From the NCBI RefSeq assembly GCF_014201145.1, contig NZ_JACHDP010000001.1:1054001-1118000 (forward strand): DNA of 64,000 bases, read 5' to 3'. This document shows positions 26,668 to 34,169 of the stretch, one piece after another. The translations under genes were made by a program, and so were the position numbers. The DNA comes from Micromonospora parathelypteridis. GTDB taxonomy: Bacteria > Actinomycetota > Actinomycetes > Mycobacteriales > Micromonosporaceae. The first letter of the stretch is position 1; every line of letters starts with the position of its first letter. Under the pieces are notes generated by a model. The model made no database searches. It saw nothing but the letters and a program-made list of their open reading frames with translations, and had not been told where the DNA came from.

Positions 26668-28104
26668 TCAGCGCTTGAACTTGGCGACCGAGGTGTCCTT
26701 CTTGATCGCGTCGGCGCGCTTCTGGATTCGCTCCACGAAGGCGTCCGCGTTGATCCGGCCGAACATCAGCTCGTTGGTGGCGGCCCGCGCCTCCGTGTCG
26801 AGCTCCTTGTACCAGCCGTCGAAGTACAGGTTGAACACGTCCTGGCCGGCCGCCTTCAGAGCGGCCTGAGAGCTGGCCACACCGGGCGGGAAGGCGAAGC
26901 CCTCCGAGCCCGCGGTGACCACGGTCGGGGCCTTGACCACCTCAGTGAAGCCCTTCGCGCCTGCCACGGACAACATCTGGCGCATGTACTCCAGGCCGCC
27001 CTTGGGGTTCTTGCTCTTCGCCGAGACGAAGTAGCCCTCACCCGCGGTGGCCCGCAGCGCCGTGACCGGCAGCTTGTCCGACGCGGTCAGGCTCGGCACC
27101 GGCATGAGCTGGTACTCGAAGCCGGCCGGGGTGTCCTGCTTCTGCTCGCCCTCCAGCCAGTCACCGCTGGGGTACAGGGCCACCTTGTTCTGGTTCTGCC
27201 GCAGCTGCACGTCGGTGTGCTTGAGCCCCTCGAAGCTCTTGTCGCTGAACTTCGCGCCGACCTCGGCCCACGCCGTGGCGGCCTGCTTGATGGCGTCCTG
27301 CTTCCAGGCGCCGTCCTCCAGGTTGTCGATGTTCTTGAGTACGTCCGTGCCGCCGATCTTGGCGGCCTGGGTGAGGATCACGTTCCACTGGTAGTAGGCC
27401 GCGTTCGAGCCGGCGTAGCCGTACGGGGTGATGCCCTTGGCCTTGATGGAGGTGAGCAGGGCGATGAAGTCGTCCCAGGTCTTCGCCGGAGCCCAGCCGT
27501 TGTCCTTGAACAGCTTGCCCGAGTACCAGATACCGAAGACGGTGGAGACGTAGTACAGGACGTACGGCTTGCCGTTGAACGAGCCGGCCTCGACGGTGCC
27601 GGGCACCACGGTGTCGCGGACCTTCTTGGCCGGGTCGTCGACCGACGGGGCATCCCACAGCTCGGTCAGGTCCTGCAGCTGGCCGTCGTTGACCAACGCG
27701 CCGAAGTCCATCAGCTTCTCGCCCGAGTTGTTCACGAACTCCGGCGGGTTGCCGGACGCGAACCGCGGCTGGAGCACCGTGGAGACGGCCTGGGTGGACT
27801 GGTGCTTGACCTCCGCCTTGGGGAACGCCTTCTTGTACAGCGGCTCGTGCACGTCGGTGGCGTACTTCTCGCCGTAACCGCCGTTGAAGATGATCACCTC
27901 GATCGCGGCGTCCTCCTTGACGCCCAGCGGGTTGGCCGCGCTCTTGGTGCCGCCGCCAACCTGCTCGGTCTCCTTGTCACTGCCGCTGGTGGCGCAGGCG
28001 CTGAGCAGGCCGATGGCCGGGGTGGCGAGCATGCCCACGGCGGCGGCGCGACGCAGCACCGTGCGACGGTCGAGTGCGGCCGGCTGTTCGGGGGTAATCG
28101 ACAT
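26668..28104 (-). CDS. ngcE: N-acetylglucosamine/diacetylchitobiose-binding lipoprotein, NgcE-like
   Basis: A 478-residue family 1 solute-binding protein. The N-terminus has twin arginines ('DRRTVLRRAAAVGML') and a lipobox in 'IGLLSACATSG', so it is probably a Tat-exported lipoprotein. 'VEVIIFNGGYG'-like sequence and 'FASGNPPEFVNNSGEKLMDF' match NgcE proteins. ATG 28104 follows AAGGAG on the minus strand. Neighbours (RpiR regulator, SIS sugar isomerase-like protein, divergent GlcNAc kinase) all fit amino-sugar uptake. Ligand specificity is inferred from family and context. Confidence 0.8.
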   Translation of the reverse strand: MSITPEQPAALDRRTVLRRAAAVGMLATPAIGLLSACATSGSDKETEQVGGGTKSAANPLGVKEDAAIEVIIFNGGYGEKYATDVHEPLYKKAFPKAEVKHQSTQAVSTVLQPRFASGNPPEFVNNSGEKLMDFGALVNDGQLQDLTELWDAPSVDDPAKKVRDTVVPGTVEAGSFNGKPYVLYYVSTVFGIWYSGKLFKDNGWAPAKTWDDFIALLTSIKAKGITPYGYAGSNAAYYQWNVILTQAAKIGGTDVLKNIDNLEDGAWKQDAIKQAATAWAEVGAKFSDKSFEGLKHTDVQLRQNQNKVALYPSGDWLEGEQKQDTPAGFEYQLMPVPSLTASDKLPVTALRATAGEGYFVSAKSKNPKGGLEYMRQMLSVAGAKGFTEVVKAPTVVTAGSEGFAFPPGVASSQAALKAAGQDVFNLYFDGWYKELDTEARAATNELMFGRINADAFVERIQKRADAIKKDTSVAKFKR

Positions 28105-28130
28105 CGTCGTCTCTCCTTGTGGAATTCGGG

Positions 28131-28880
28131 TCAGGCAGTGCGCCGGAGTCGCCCGGCGTACTGCGACTCGAGGGCGATGTTGTGCTCGTCCCCGCCGGGG
28201 ACGTTGGCAGAGAGGTAGATAGGGGGTACCTCTCCGGCCTGGTGGAACCGTCGTACGACCTCCGCGGTCAGCAGCTGCGCCAGCAGCGCCGTGGTGACCG
28301 AGGAGACCGCACAGACCGCGCCGCCGCCCTCGAGCGGCAGCAGTGCATCGCCGTACGGCGCGCCGTTGTCCAGCACGACGTCGGCGAGGTCGGCGAGCCG
28401 ATACCCGGACGGGTGCCGTGGAGCGACCCGTGCGGTGTGCTCGACCGAGGTGACCGCGATCAACGGGTGACCGCGCTCGGTGACCAGCGCCGCCAGCTCG
28501 ACCACCGAGCCGTTGATGCCGGATTGGGACGCCACCACGAACACGTCGCGCGGCTGTGGCGCCGCGAGCGCGTAGATCTGGTGGGCGATGGAGGGGTCGC
28601 GTTCCAGCTTCGGGTCGGCGAGCACGTCACGGGGGGCGTCACCGTGCATGACCAGGTCCCGCACCGAGAGTCGGTTGGTGGGAACCAGTCCGCCGGCCCG
28701 GGCGACCAGCTCGGCGGCGAACGCCTCGGAGTGCCCGGCGCCGAACGCCTGGAGCACGCCGCCGTCACGCAGGCTGTCGGCGATGAGATCCGCGGCCCGG
28801 GTGATCCCGTCAGCCTCCGAGTCAAGCAGTCGGTCGAGCACCGGGCGGACCGCGTCCGCGTACCCCTGAGCGCTGATCAT
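28131..28880 (-). CDS. SIS domain protein (UPF0309-like sugar isomerase domain)
   Basis: A 249-residue protein with one SIS fold: 'GGVLQAFGAGHSEAFAAELV' (phosphosugar loop), 'DVFVVASQSGINGSVVELA' (the SxS/G motif) and 'HPLIAVTSVEHTARVAP'. Such proteins accompany amino-sugar transport genes and bind or isomerise phosphorylated sugars. The activity of this subgroup is not established. Its ATG at 28880 overlaps the regulator stop (ATGA). It precedes the NgcE gene by 26 bp. Confidence 0.8.
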   Translation of the reverse strand: MISAQGYADAVRPVLDRLLDSEADGITRAADLIADSLRDGGVLQAFGAGHSEAFAAELVARAGGLVPTNRLSVRDLVMHGDAPRDVLADPKLERDPSIAHQIYALAAPQPRDVFVVASQSGINGSVVELAALVTERGHPLIAVTSVEHTARVAPRHPSGYRLADLADVVLDNGAPYGDALLPLEGGGAVCAVSSVTTALLAQLLTAEVVRRFHQAGEVPPIYLSANVPGGDEHNIALESQYAGRLRRTA

Positions 28881-29839
28881 GACAGGACTCCCTTCGCTGC
28901 CTTGTGCCCGTCGACGGCCTGCGCGGTTCGCCGGAAGGCCGCGTGCGCACGGTCGTGCGTGCGTTGGGCGACGGCGATGTAGAGCAGGTCGAGCACCACC
29001 AGTTGGGGGTGCCGGGCGGAGAGCGCGTCCGGCCGGAAGGTGGTCGCCTGGCTGGCCGTGAGCAGCACGATGTCGGCCAGTTCGGCCAACGGTGAGCGGG
29101 GGAAGCCGGTGAGCGCGAGCGTGGTGGCGCCCCGGCTGCCCGCCTCGGCGAGCATCTCGATCGTCTCCCGGGTCTGCCCGGTGTGCGAGATGCCGAGCGC
29201 CACGTCTCCGCTGCGCAGCAACGCGGCGCTGGCCAGCCCTTCGTGCACGTCGTTCCACGCCCACGCGGCCACGCCGATGCGATGCAGGCTGAACTGCATC
29301 TCCTCGCCGACCAGCGCGCTGCCGCTGGCACCGAAGATGTTCACTCTGCTGGCGCCGGCGATCGCCACGGCAGCCCGCTCCACCTCGGTGAGATCGAGCA
29401 GGGTGGCGGTGTCGTGCATGGCCCGGGTGTCGGCGGCCATGATCTGGTCGAGCACCCGGGCGAGCGGGTCGCTCGGCTGGATCTCTCGTCCAATGTCGAT
29501 GGTCCAGCCGGCCGAGCGGGCCCGGCCGGTCTCGGAGGCGATGCCCAGCCGCAGGTCGGCGTACCCTTCGAAGCCCATCGCCCGGCAGAAGCGGGTGATG
29601 GTCGCCGGCGAGGTGCCGCTGCGCTCGGCCAACTCGACGATGGTGGATCGGGCGGCCGCCTCCGGGTCGCTCAGCACGTGCTCGGCGACCCGGCGCAGGG
29701 CCCCGGTCAATTCGCCGAGCCCGTTGCGGACGCGGGCCAGGACCCCGTCGGAGGTTGATCCGAGGGCGTTCCGCCGGTCGATCGCGTCGGCGTCGACCAC
29801 CGCGGTCCCCGCGGCGGCGTCCACCTCGTGATCAACCAT
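28877..29839 (-). CDS. MurR/RpiR family transcriptional regulator
   Basis: A 320-residue regulator. The N-terminal helix-turn-helix is in 'IVELAERSGTSPATITRFCR' (RpiR signature), and the C-terminal SIS domain in 'ASRVNIFGASGSALVGEEM' and 'VALGISHTGQTRETIEML'. It senses a phosphosugar, here probably a GlcNAc or MurNAc phosphate. I chose ATG 29839 because AAAGGTGAGG lies six bases upstream; GTG 29851 is in frame but would overlap that site. As first gene of the minus-strand set it probably controls itself, the importer and the divergent kinase. Confidence 0.85.
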   Translation of the reverse strand: MVDHEVDAAAGTAVVDADAIDRRNALGSTSDGVLARVRNGLGELTGALRRVAEHVLSDPEAAARSTIVELAERSGTSPATITRFCRAMGFEGYADLRLGIASETGRARSAGWTIDIGREIQPSDPLARVLDQIMAADTRAMHDTATLLDLTEVERAAVAIAGASRVNIFGASGSALVGEEMQFSLHRIGVAAWAWNDVHEGLASAALLRSGDVALGISHTGQTRETIEMLAEAGSRGATTLALTGFPRSPLAELADIVLLTASQATTFRPDALSARHPQLVVLDLLYIAVAQRTHDRAHAAFRRTAQAVDGHKAAKGVLS

Positions 29840-29863
29840 CAGTCGCCTCACCTTTCCGAAAAG

Positions 29864-29942
29864 ACTGTTAACTGTTAGTGGTAAAAGTTCTTACTGAACG
29901 GCCCTCCGTGTCAAGACTGTGGGCGAAGTTTTCAAACTGTTA
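29864..29942. promoter_or_regulatory. Divergent control region with three ACTGTTA heptamers
   Basis: ACTGTTA occurs at 29864-29870, 29871-29877 and 29936-29942. The first two are directly adjacent (CTGTTAACTGTTAG). On the minus strand a TTGACA (29914-29909) lies 17 bp before AGAACT and 15 bp before TAAGAA, giving a possible promoter for the RpiR operon between the heptamers. This stretch is distinctly AT-richer than its surroundings. Binding by the RpiR regulator is inferred from position only. Confidence 0.45.
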
Positions 29943-30045
29943 CCTGGCGCACAGCCCCTTGCGCCCGCCAGAACTTGCCCCGTAAGACGTCGCCGACCAG
30001 CATGAACAGGCCCGATCGACGTACAACCCAAGGAGGCCCGTGCCG

Positions 30046-31035
30046 ATGTCCGACACCCTCGTGGTCGGTCTCGATGTCGGCGGGACGTCCACCCGGGCGA
30101 CCGTCCTGACCGTCACCGGGCAACGCCTCGGCACCGGCCGTGCCGGCGGTGGCAACCCCACCAGTCACGGCGCCGAACGCGCCGCCGCCGAACTGCTGAC
30201 CGCGCTACGCGAGGCGCTCGCCGACCTCGACCCGGCCCGGGTCGTCGCCGGCACCATCGGGCTGGCCGGGGCGGGTCGACTGCTCGCCGACCCCGCCGGG
30301 AGGGCCGCCTTCGACCGCGCCTGGCACGACGCCGGCCTACGCTGCCCGTACGCGGTACACGGCGACGCTCTGGTCGCCTACGCCTCCGGCAGCGCCGCCC
30401 CGGACGGAACCATCCTCATCGCCGGCACCGGGGCGATCACCGCGCAGGTCCACGATCTGCGACTCGACCGGATCGCCGACGGTCACGGCTGGCTCCTCGG
30501 CGACACCGGCTCGGGCTTCTGGCTCGGTCGCGAAGCGGTGCGCCGGCTGCTCGCCGACCTGGACATCGGACGTACGCCCGGCGCGCTGGCCACGGCGGTG
30601 CTCACCGAGTTGGTCGGCAGCGCCGAGATCGCCGCCCGCCCTCGGGCCACCGTCGACGCCACCATCCAGGCCGTGACCCGACGCGCACCTGTCGAACTGG
30701 CCCGGCTGGCACCGCTGGTCGTGACCGCCGCCAGCCAGGGTGAACCCGTTGCCCTCGCGCTGATCGCCGAGGCCGCCACCCACCTGGCCGAAAGCGTGAG
30801 CCGAATCCGACCCGCCGAGGCGGTGACACCCGTCGTACTCGGCGGCGGACTCCTCACCGCGGACACCCCACTGGCCACCGCCGTCCGAACCGAGATCGCC
30901 CGGCACTGGCCGAACGCGCCGCTACACACCGCCGGTGACGGAGCCGCCGCCGCAGCCTGGCTCGCCGCCCGCGACCTGCCCGAGGTCACCGACCCGGCCG
31001 CCCTGCACGCCCGCCTGTTCCCAACCACCCCCTAA
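30046..31035 (+). CDS. nagK: N-acetylglucosamine kinase-like BadF/BadG/BcrA/BcrD ATPase
   Basis: A 329-residue sugar kinase of the ASKHA fold. 'LVVGLDVGGTSTRATVLTV' is the phosphate-1 loop, 'RAGGGNPTSHG' the GlcNAc-kinase-like segment, 'TILIAGTGAITAQVHD' phosphate-2, and 'GDTGSGFWLGREAVRRLL' and 'PVVLGGGLLT' the C-terminal nucleotide site. It would phosphorylate GlcNAc taken up by the divergent Ngc-type importer. ATG 30046 is 9 bp after AGGAGG; GTG 30040 is too close to that site. The transport pairing supports the substrate, but glucosamine is an alternative. Confidence 0.82.
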   Translation: MSDTLVVGLDVGGTSTRATVLTVTGQRLGTGRAGGGNPTSHGAERAAAELLTALREALADLDPARVVAGTIGLAGAGRLLADPAGRAAFDRAWHDAGLRCPYAVHGDALVAYASGSAAPDGTILIAGTGAITAQVHDLRLDRIADGHGWLLGDTGSGFWLGREAVRRLLADLDIGRTPGALATAVLTELVGSAEIAARPRATVDATIQAVTRRAPVELARLAPLVVTAASQGEPVALALIAEAATHLAESVSRIRPAEAVTPVVLGGGLLTADTPLATAVRTEIARHWPNAPLHTAGDGAAAAAWLAARDLPEVTDPAALHARLFPTTP

Positions 31036-31123
31036 CCCCCACACAGCCCGCCCCGCCCACGCCCACGCCCGGCCCGCGCCCGCGCTCCGTCCGCGCTCCG
31101 TCCGGCCCGCGCCCCGCACGCGC

Positions 31124-31201
31124 CATGATCACGCTCGATCATGGATGTAGTCCCCACCTCACGCCAGGAAGCCACTACATCCAGGATCCAGCACGATCAT
31201 G
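31124..31201. repeat. Dispersed palindrome family A, copy 2
   Basis: A 78-bp inverted repeat. The left arm at 31124-31152 starts CATGATCACGCTCGATC, and the right arm at 31173-31201 ends CAGCACGATCATG. The arms match closely, and both match family A copies at 8041 and 52171, including the inner GGATGTAGT/ACTACATCC. It lies 88 bp after the kinase stop. Confidence 0.85.
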
Positions 31202-31319
31202 ACGCGCAGCCCGGCCCAGCGCGGCGGGCAGGCGCCCTGCATCGGCACCTGCGGCAACAGGAATGGATGCACAGGCTGAGGAGGTCGAAGATCGCATCAC
31301 TGATCAATTCTGGACGCAC

Positions 31320-31572
31320 CATCGGCCAGCATCAGCCGGGAGTTGAGCCGGAGGCATCGCCATCGAGGTCGACCTGGTCCCGAGGAGTGCGGTCACGAAG
31401 AACACGGTGAACGGCGGCGAAGAGGCCACGCACAACAGGATCAGCCCGGTCCAGATGCCGAGCAGGCCGGCGTTGCGGATCACGAAGAGGAGCAGCACCA
31501 CGGCGAGGAGAACCGGAGACATCAGGCCGCCGACGAGCAGGTATCAGACAACCTGGCGAGGCTGACCGAGCC
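31320..31572 (-). pseudogene. Relic of a MalG-type sugar ABC permease
   Basis: On the minus strand the conceptual peptide 'YLLVGGLMSPVLLAVVLL' and then 'SSPPFTVFFVTALLGT' parallel the NgcG-type permease encoded at 24815-25741 ('YYLFVSGLAFPVFLALVPL' and 'YSLPFTVFFLAAFFKT'). The frame is interrupted by a TGA at 31546-31544 just before YLL, and similarity ends on both sides. It is about 80 codons of a gene that was about 300. It is probably the remains of another sugar importer beside the kinase. Confidence 0.6.
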
Positions 31573-31628
31573 GGCAACCACTCCAGGCGCTGAGGAGTAC
31601 CGCCGAATCTGCAGACCCACCCAGGCCC

Positions 31629-31664
31629 GACGCAGACCCGACAGGCCCGACAGGCCCGACAGGC
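31629..31664 (+). repeat. Short 9-bp tandem repeat
   Basis: Three to four copies of a CCCGACAGG-type unit follow one another here, inside the non-coding relic region between the permease and aminotransferase remnants. No coding role is seen. It resembles other 9-bp-periodic expansions in this window (5183 and 52249). Confidence 0.5.
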
Positions 31665-31714
31665 CCACGCCCCGAGCAGCAGGCACCCGCGCCGGACCTC
31701 CTCCGCACGGCCTC

Positions 31715-31926
31715 AGCCCGATGGTCGATATCGGACAGGGGTATCGCGCGGCGATGCAGTCGGGCCCCGCCCACCGCGGACCGCAGGCCGTCGGTGAGGA
31801 TCGCGTCGACGCGGGCCGCGTTCGGCTGGAGGTCGTGCTCGATCAGGTAGTCGAGACCGCGTTGCCGGCCACCGCGCAGATCGGGTTGCCGCCGAAGATG
31901 GAGAAGCTGATCGCCGCTGCCGACCG
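31715..31926 (-). pseudogene. Relic of a class III PLP-dependent aminotransferase
   Basis: Minus-strand translation gives 'AISFSIFGGNPICAVAGNAV' and then, after a one-base frame change near 31855, 'LDYLIEHDLQPNAARVDAIL' and 'TDGLRSAVGG'. This is the conserved C-terminal part of class III aminotransferases (FGGNP, then a helix before the C-terminal domain). The lysine-containing active-site region is absent because the next intact gene begins at 31927. A single lost base would explain the shift. Only about 65 codons survive. Confidence 0.55.
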
Positions 31927-32928
31927 TCAGCCGAGCGCCTCGTACAAGGCCTGCATGGAGCGGATGGTGGACCGGACCTCCTGGAGGATGGCGAAGGTCG
32001 GTGCCGGTGGGACCCAGGGATTGACGCTGCTGTCGAAGCCCACCGTCTCCACGTCGCAGCCGAACCGTAGGCCCAGGAGTCGAACCGCTTCACAGTGCTG
32101 GAACGGTACGAAGATGTCGGTGGTGACCAACAGCAGTCGCACGCCGACCGGTGCCGGCCGCAGGAGTTCCGCCCAGCCGATCAGCGTGTCCGCCGTGTTG
32201 GCCCGCTTACCCGGCCGGCTCGACGGCGCGGCCAGCACGTGCACCGGGGGCTCCACGTCCCCATGGGACCGCACCCACCAGGCATGACCGGTCTCGGTCG
32301 TACCGGAGCGCTGCTCGGTGGCCGGCGCCGCGCTGAAGACGTGCCGCAGTGTCTCGTCGACCGCGTCGCCCTCGGTCGCCACATCGCCCAGCCCGAACTG
32401 CGCGGCGAACACGTTCTGCTCGGGAATCGGCCGCAGGCTGCCCAACCCGTCGACGGAGGTGGCCTGCACACCCTGGCGAAGGATCGTGGCGGCCAGGTGG
32501 GCACGCGCCATCATGGTGCGGACGCCGCCGCCGAGCACCAGGACGTGATCGAACCGCCGGTTTCGCGGCACCACCCGAGCGGCCAGCCCCAACGACCTCG
32601 CGGCCGACCGGATGCGCACGTCGGTCGGGGCCGTGAAGGTCTCCCCCACAGCCTCGTAGCGCTCCACCTGCCCCTTCCGGTAGTCCCAGCGGGTGGCGGA
32701 GAACTCCTCCAGCGCCCGCAGCCGCTCGGCGAGCGAGCCCGCCAACCGCTGCTCAGCCCCGAACTCGGCCAGCAGGGCGGTCATGGCCGGCGAGTCGACC
32801 CAGGAGGTGATCCGCTCGACGAGCCTGGCCCGGTCGGGCGTGGCCAACCCTGCACCGGCCGCGATCCGCTCGCCTCTCGCCGGGCGGGTGGTGGGCAGTG
32901 GCACCGAGGAGAAGACCGCCGCCGTCAC
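31927..32928 (-). CDS. Uncharacterised protein, paralogue of the next gene; distant DUF218-like pattern
   Basis: A 333-residue soluble protein of unknown function. Shared with the 32925-33908 product are an N-terminal helical part, 'FDHVLVLGGGVRTMMARAHL', 'GLGSLRPIPEQN', 'VHVLAAPSSRPGKRANTADT', 'LLLVTTDIFVPFQHCEAVRL' and 'VETVGFD'. The order VLGGG...R, then ANTxDT, then VTTxxxxPFQH recalls the YdcF/SanA DUF218 layout, but this is only a pattern resemblance. GTG 32928 overlaps the stop of the upstream paralogue (GTGA). Both follow murD2 on the minus strand, so an envelope role is possible. No catalytic assignment is justified. Confidence 0.6.
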   Translation of the reverse strand: MTAAVFSSVPLPTTRPARGERIAAGAGLATPDRARLVERITSWVDSPAMTALLAEFGAEQRLAGSLAERLRALEEFSATRWDYRKGQVERYEAVGETFTAPTDVRIRSAARSLGLAARVVPRNRRFDHVLVLGGGVRTMMARAHLAATILRQGVQATSVDGLGSLRPIPEQNVFAAQFGLGDVATEGDAVDETLRHVFSAAPATEQRSGTTETGHAWWVRSHGDVEPPVHVLAAPSSRPGKRANTADTLIGWAELLRPAPVGVRLLLVTTDIFVPFQHCEAVRLLGLRFGCDVETVGFDSSVNPWVPPAPTFAILQEVRSTIRSMQALYEALG

Positions 32929-33908
32929 GCGGCCAGGCTCCCGGCCAGCGCCTGGTGCAGGCGTTGCATCGACAGGATCCCGGACCGGATCTCCTGCAGA
33001 TATCGGTCGGGGTTGGTGGCGCCGGGCGCGAGTGGCACCGTGGTCCGCGCCGGATCGAAGCCGATGGTGTCGATCCCGCACCCGTACCGGGCCGCCAGCA
33101 TGCGGATCGCGTCGCTGTGTTGGAACGGCACGTAGATCGGGGAGGTGACGACCAGGATCCGGTCGGTCGGCCGGAGACTGGACCGCTGCGCCCAGAAATC
33201 GTACGTGTCGGGGGTGTTGGCGCGACGCTGCGTCGGCTCGCTGGAGGGCGCGGCGAGCACGTGCACCGCGGGGCAGCCGTCGGCCTGGTACGTGCGGACC
33301 TGCCAGGCCCGGTGTGTCACGTGCCCGTCGGACGACTCGCACCGCACCAACTGAGTGAGGCCGAACGCGCCGCGCACGCCGACGTCCATCGCGTCCATCT
33401 CGAACCGGCTGCCGGCCAGGCCGGGCAGCGTCGTCTCCGCCTCGGTCAACGGCCGGAAACTGCCGAGTGCCGCCACGTCACCGACCGCGACGACACCCTC
33501 GCGGACGAGTCGGGCGGCGTACTCGGTGCGTTGCAGACACGCCCGCCCGAGGCCACCCAGGACCAGCAGATGGTCGTACGTGGCACGGGGCGGATCGGTC
33601 GGCTCGACGAGACGAAGGGCGGTGGCCACGGCGAGCACGAGCGCGGTCCTGGCCGGGTCGAATGTCGGCGCCGCCACCTGGTCACGTTCCACATTGCCCT
33701 GCTTGCGGAAATTCCAGTGCCGGTCGGAGAACGCGTCGAGCCAGGCCAGCAGCTCGCTGACATCGCCCGACGGCAGGGTGCCGCCGTATTCCTCTACCAA
33801 CGCGCGCATCGGCGGCGATGAGATCCAGCCGAGGATTTCCTCGGCCGCGGCCTGCGGACGGAATTTCGGCTCGCAAGTCGGAAGGGCGACAGCAGCGAAG
33901 CTGACCAT
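32925..33908 (-). CDS. Uncharacterised protein, paralogue of the preceding gene; distant DUF218-like pattern
   Basis: A 327-residue paralogue with 'YDHLLVLGGLGRACLQRTEY', 'ALGSFRPLTEAE', 'VHVLAAPSSEPTQRRANTPD', 'ILVVTSPIYVPFQHSDAIRM' and 'IDTIGFD'. No signal peptide or membrane span is seen. ATG 33908 is preceded by AAGGAGGAG, a strong ribosome site directly after the stop of a broken PP2C-like frame. The gene overlaps the second paralogue by 4 bp, so the two products are probably made together and may form a heteromer. The DUF218 link is tentative. Confidence 0.6.
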   Translation of the reverse strand: MVSFAAVALPTCEPKFRPQAAAEEILGWISSPPMRALVEEYGGTLPSGDVSELLAWLDAFSDRHWNFRKQGNVERDQVAAPTFDPARTALVLAVATALRLVEPTDPPRATYDHLLVLGGLGRACLQRTEYAARLVREGVVAVGDVAALGSFRPLTEAETTLPGLAGSRFEMDAMDVGVRGAFGLTQLVRCESSDGHVTHRAWQVRTYQADGCPAVHVLAAPSSEPTQRRANTPDTYDFWAQRSSLRPTDRILVVTSPIYVPFQHSDAIRMLAARYGCGIDTIGFDPARTTVPLAPGATNPDRYLQEIRSGILSMQRLHQALAGSLAA

Positions 33909-33917
33909 GCTCCTCCT

Positions 33918-34145
33918 TCACCGAACTCGTGGCGTGCGGGCCCGGCTGTCGACGCGCCTGCCAGGTGGTCGCCCCGTTTCCCGCACGAGCCATGCGGGGC
34001 CGTGCACACACCCGGTGTCGAGATCGGGCAGTTGGGTGACCCCGTCCAGCACGATCGCGTAGTCGGCCGCCACGACGACGTGGTCCTCGTTCGGCCGGTC
34101 CGACCCGGGCGCGGTGGCGAAAGCGAAGTCCAAGACCGTCCTCAC
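33918..34145 (-). pseudogene. Truncated PP2C-like phosphatase remnant
   Basis: A 75-codon frame beginning 'MRTVLDFAFATAPGSDRPNE' and containing 'DHVVVAADYAIVLDGVTQLP' and 'DTGCVHGPAWLVRETG'. This is the N-terminal pattern of PP2C-like proteins (PNED...DGVT). A full domain needs about 230 residues or more. After RETG the frame drifts. A neighbouring minus-strand frame continues with 'GDHLAGASTAGPARHEF', which suggests a frameshift before the truncation. It lies 24 bp after murD2 and 9 bp before the paralogue pair. A short functional protein cannot be excluded. Confidence 0.5.
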
Positions 34146-34169
34146 CGGGGGTTGCGCGGCCGGCTCCGA

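Noticed and set aside
25702..28218. Plus-strand open frame of about 838 codons across the NgcE/F/G genes
   Set aside because: It is the antisense shadow of three clear transport genes; its translation is Arg/His/Gly-rich and resembles no protein family.
24815..31035. Maltose/trehalose uptake locus
   Set aside because: The RpiR regulator, SIS protein, NgcE-like binder and BadF-type GlcNAc kinase together fit amino sugars better, although ligand specificity is unproven.
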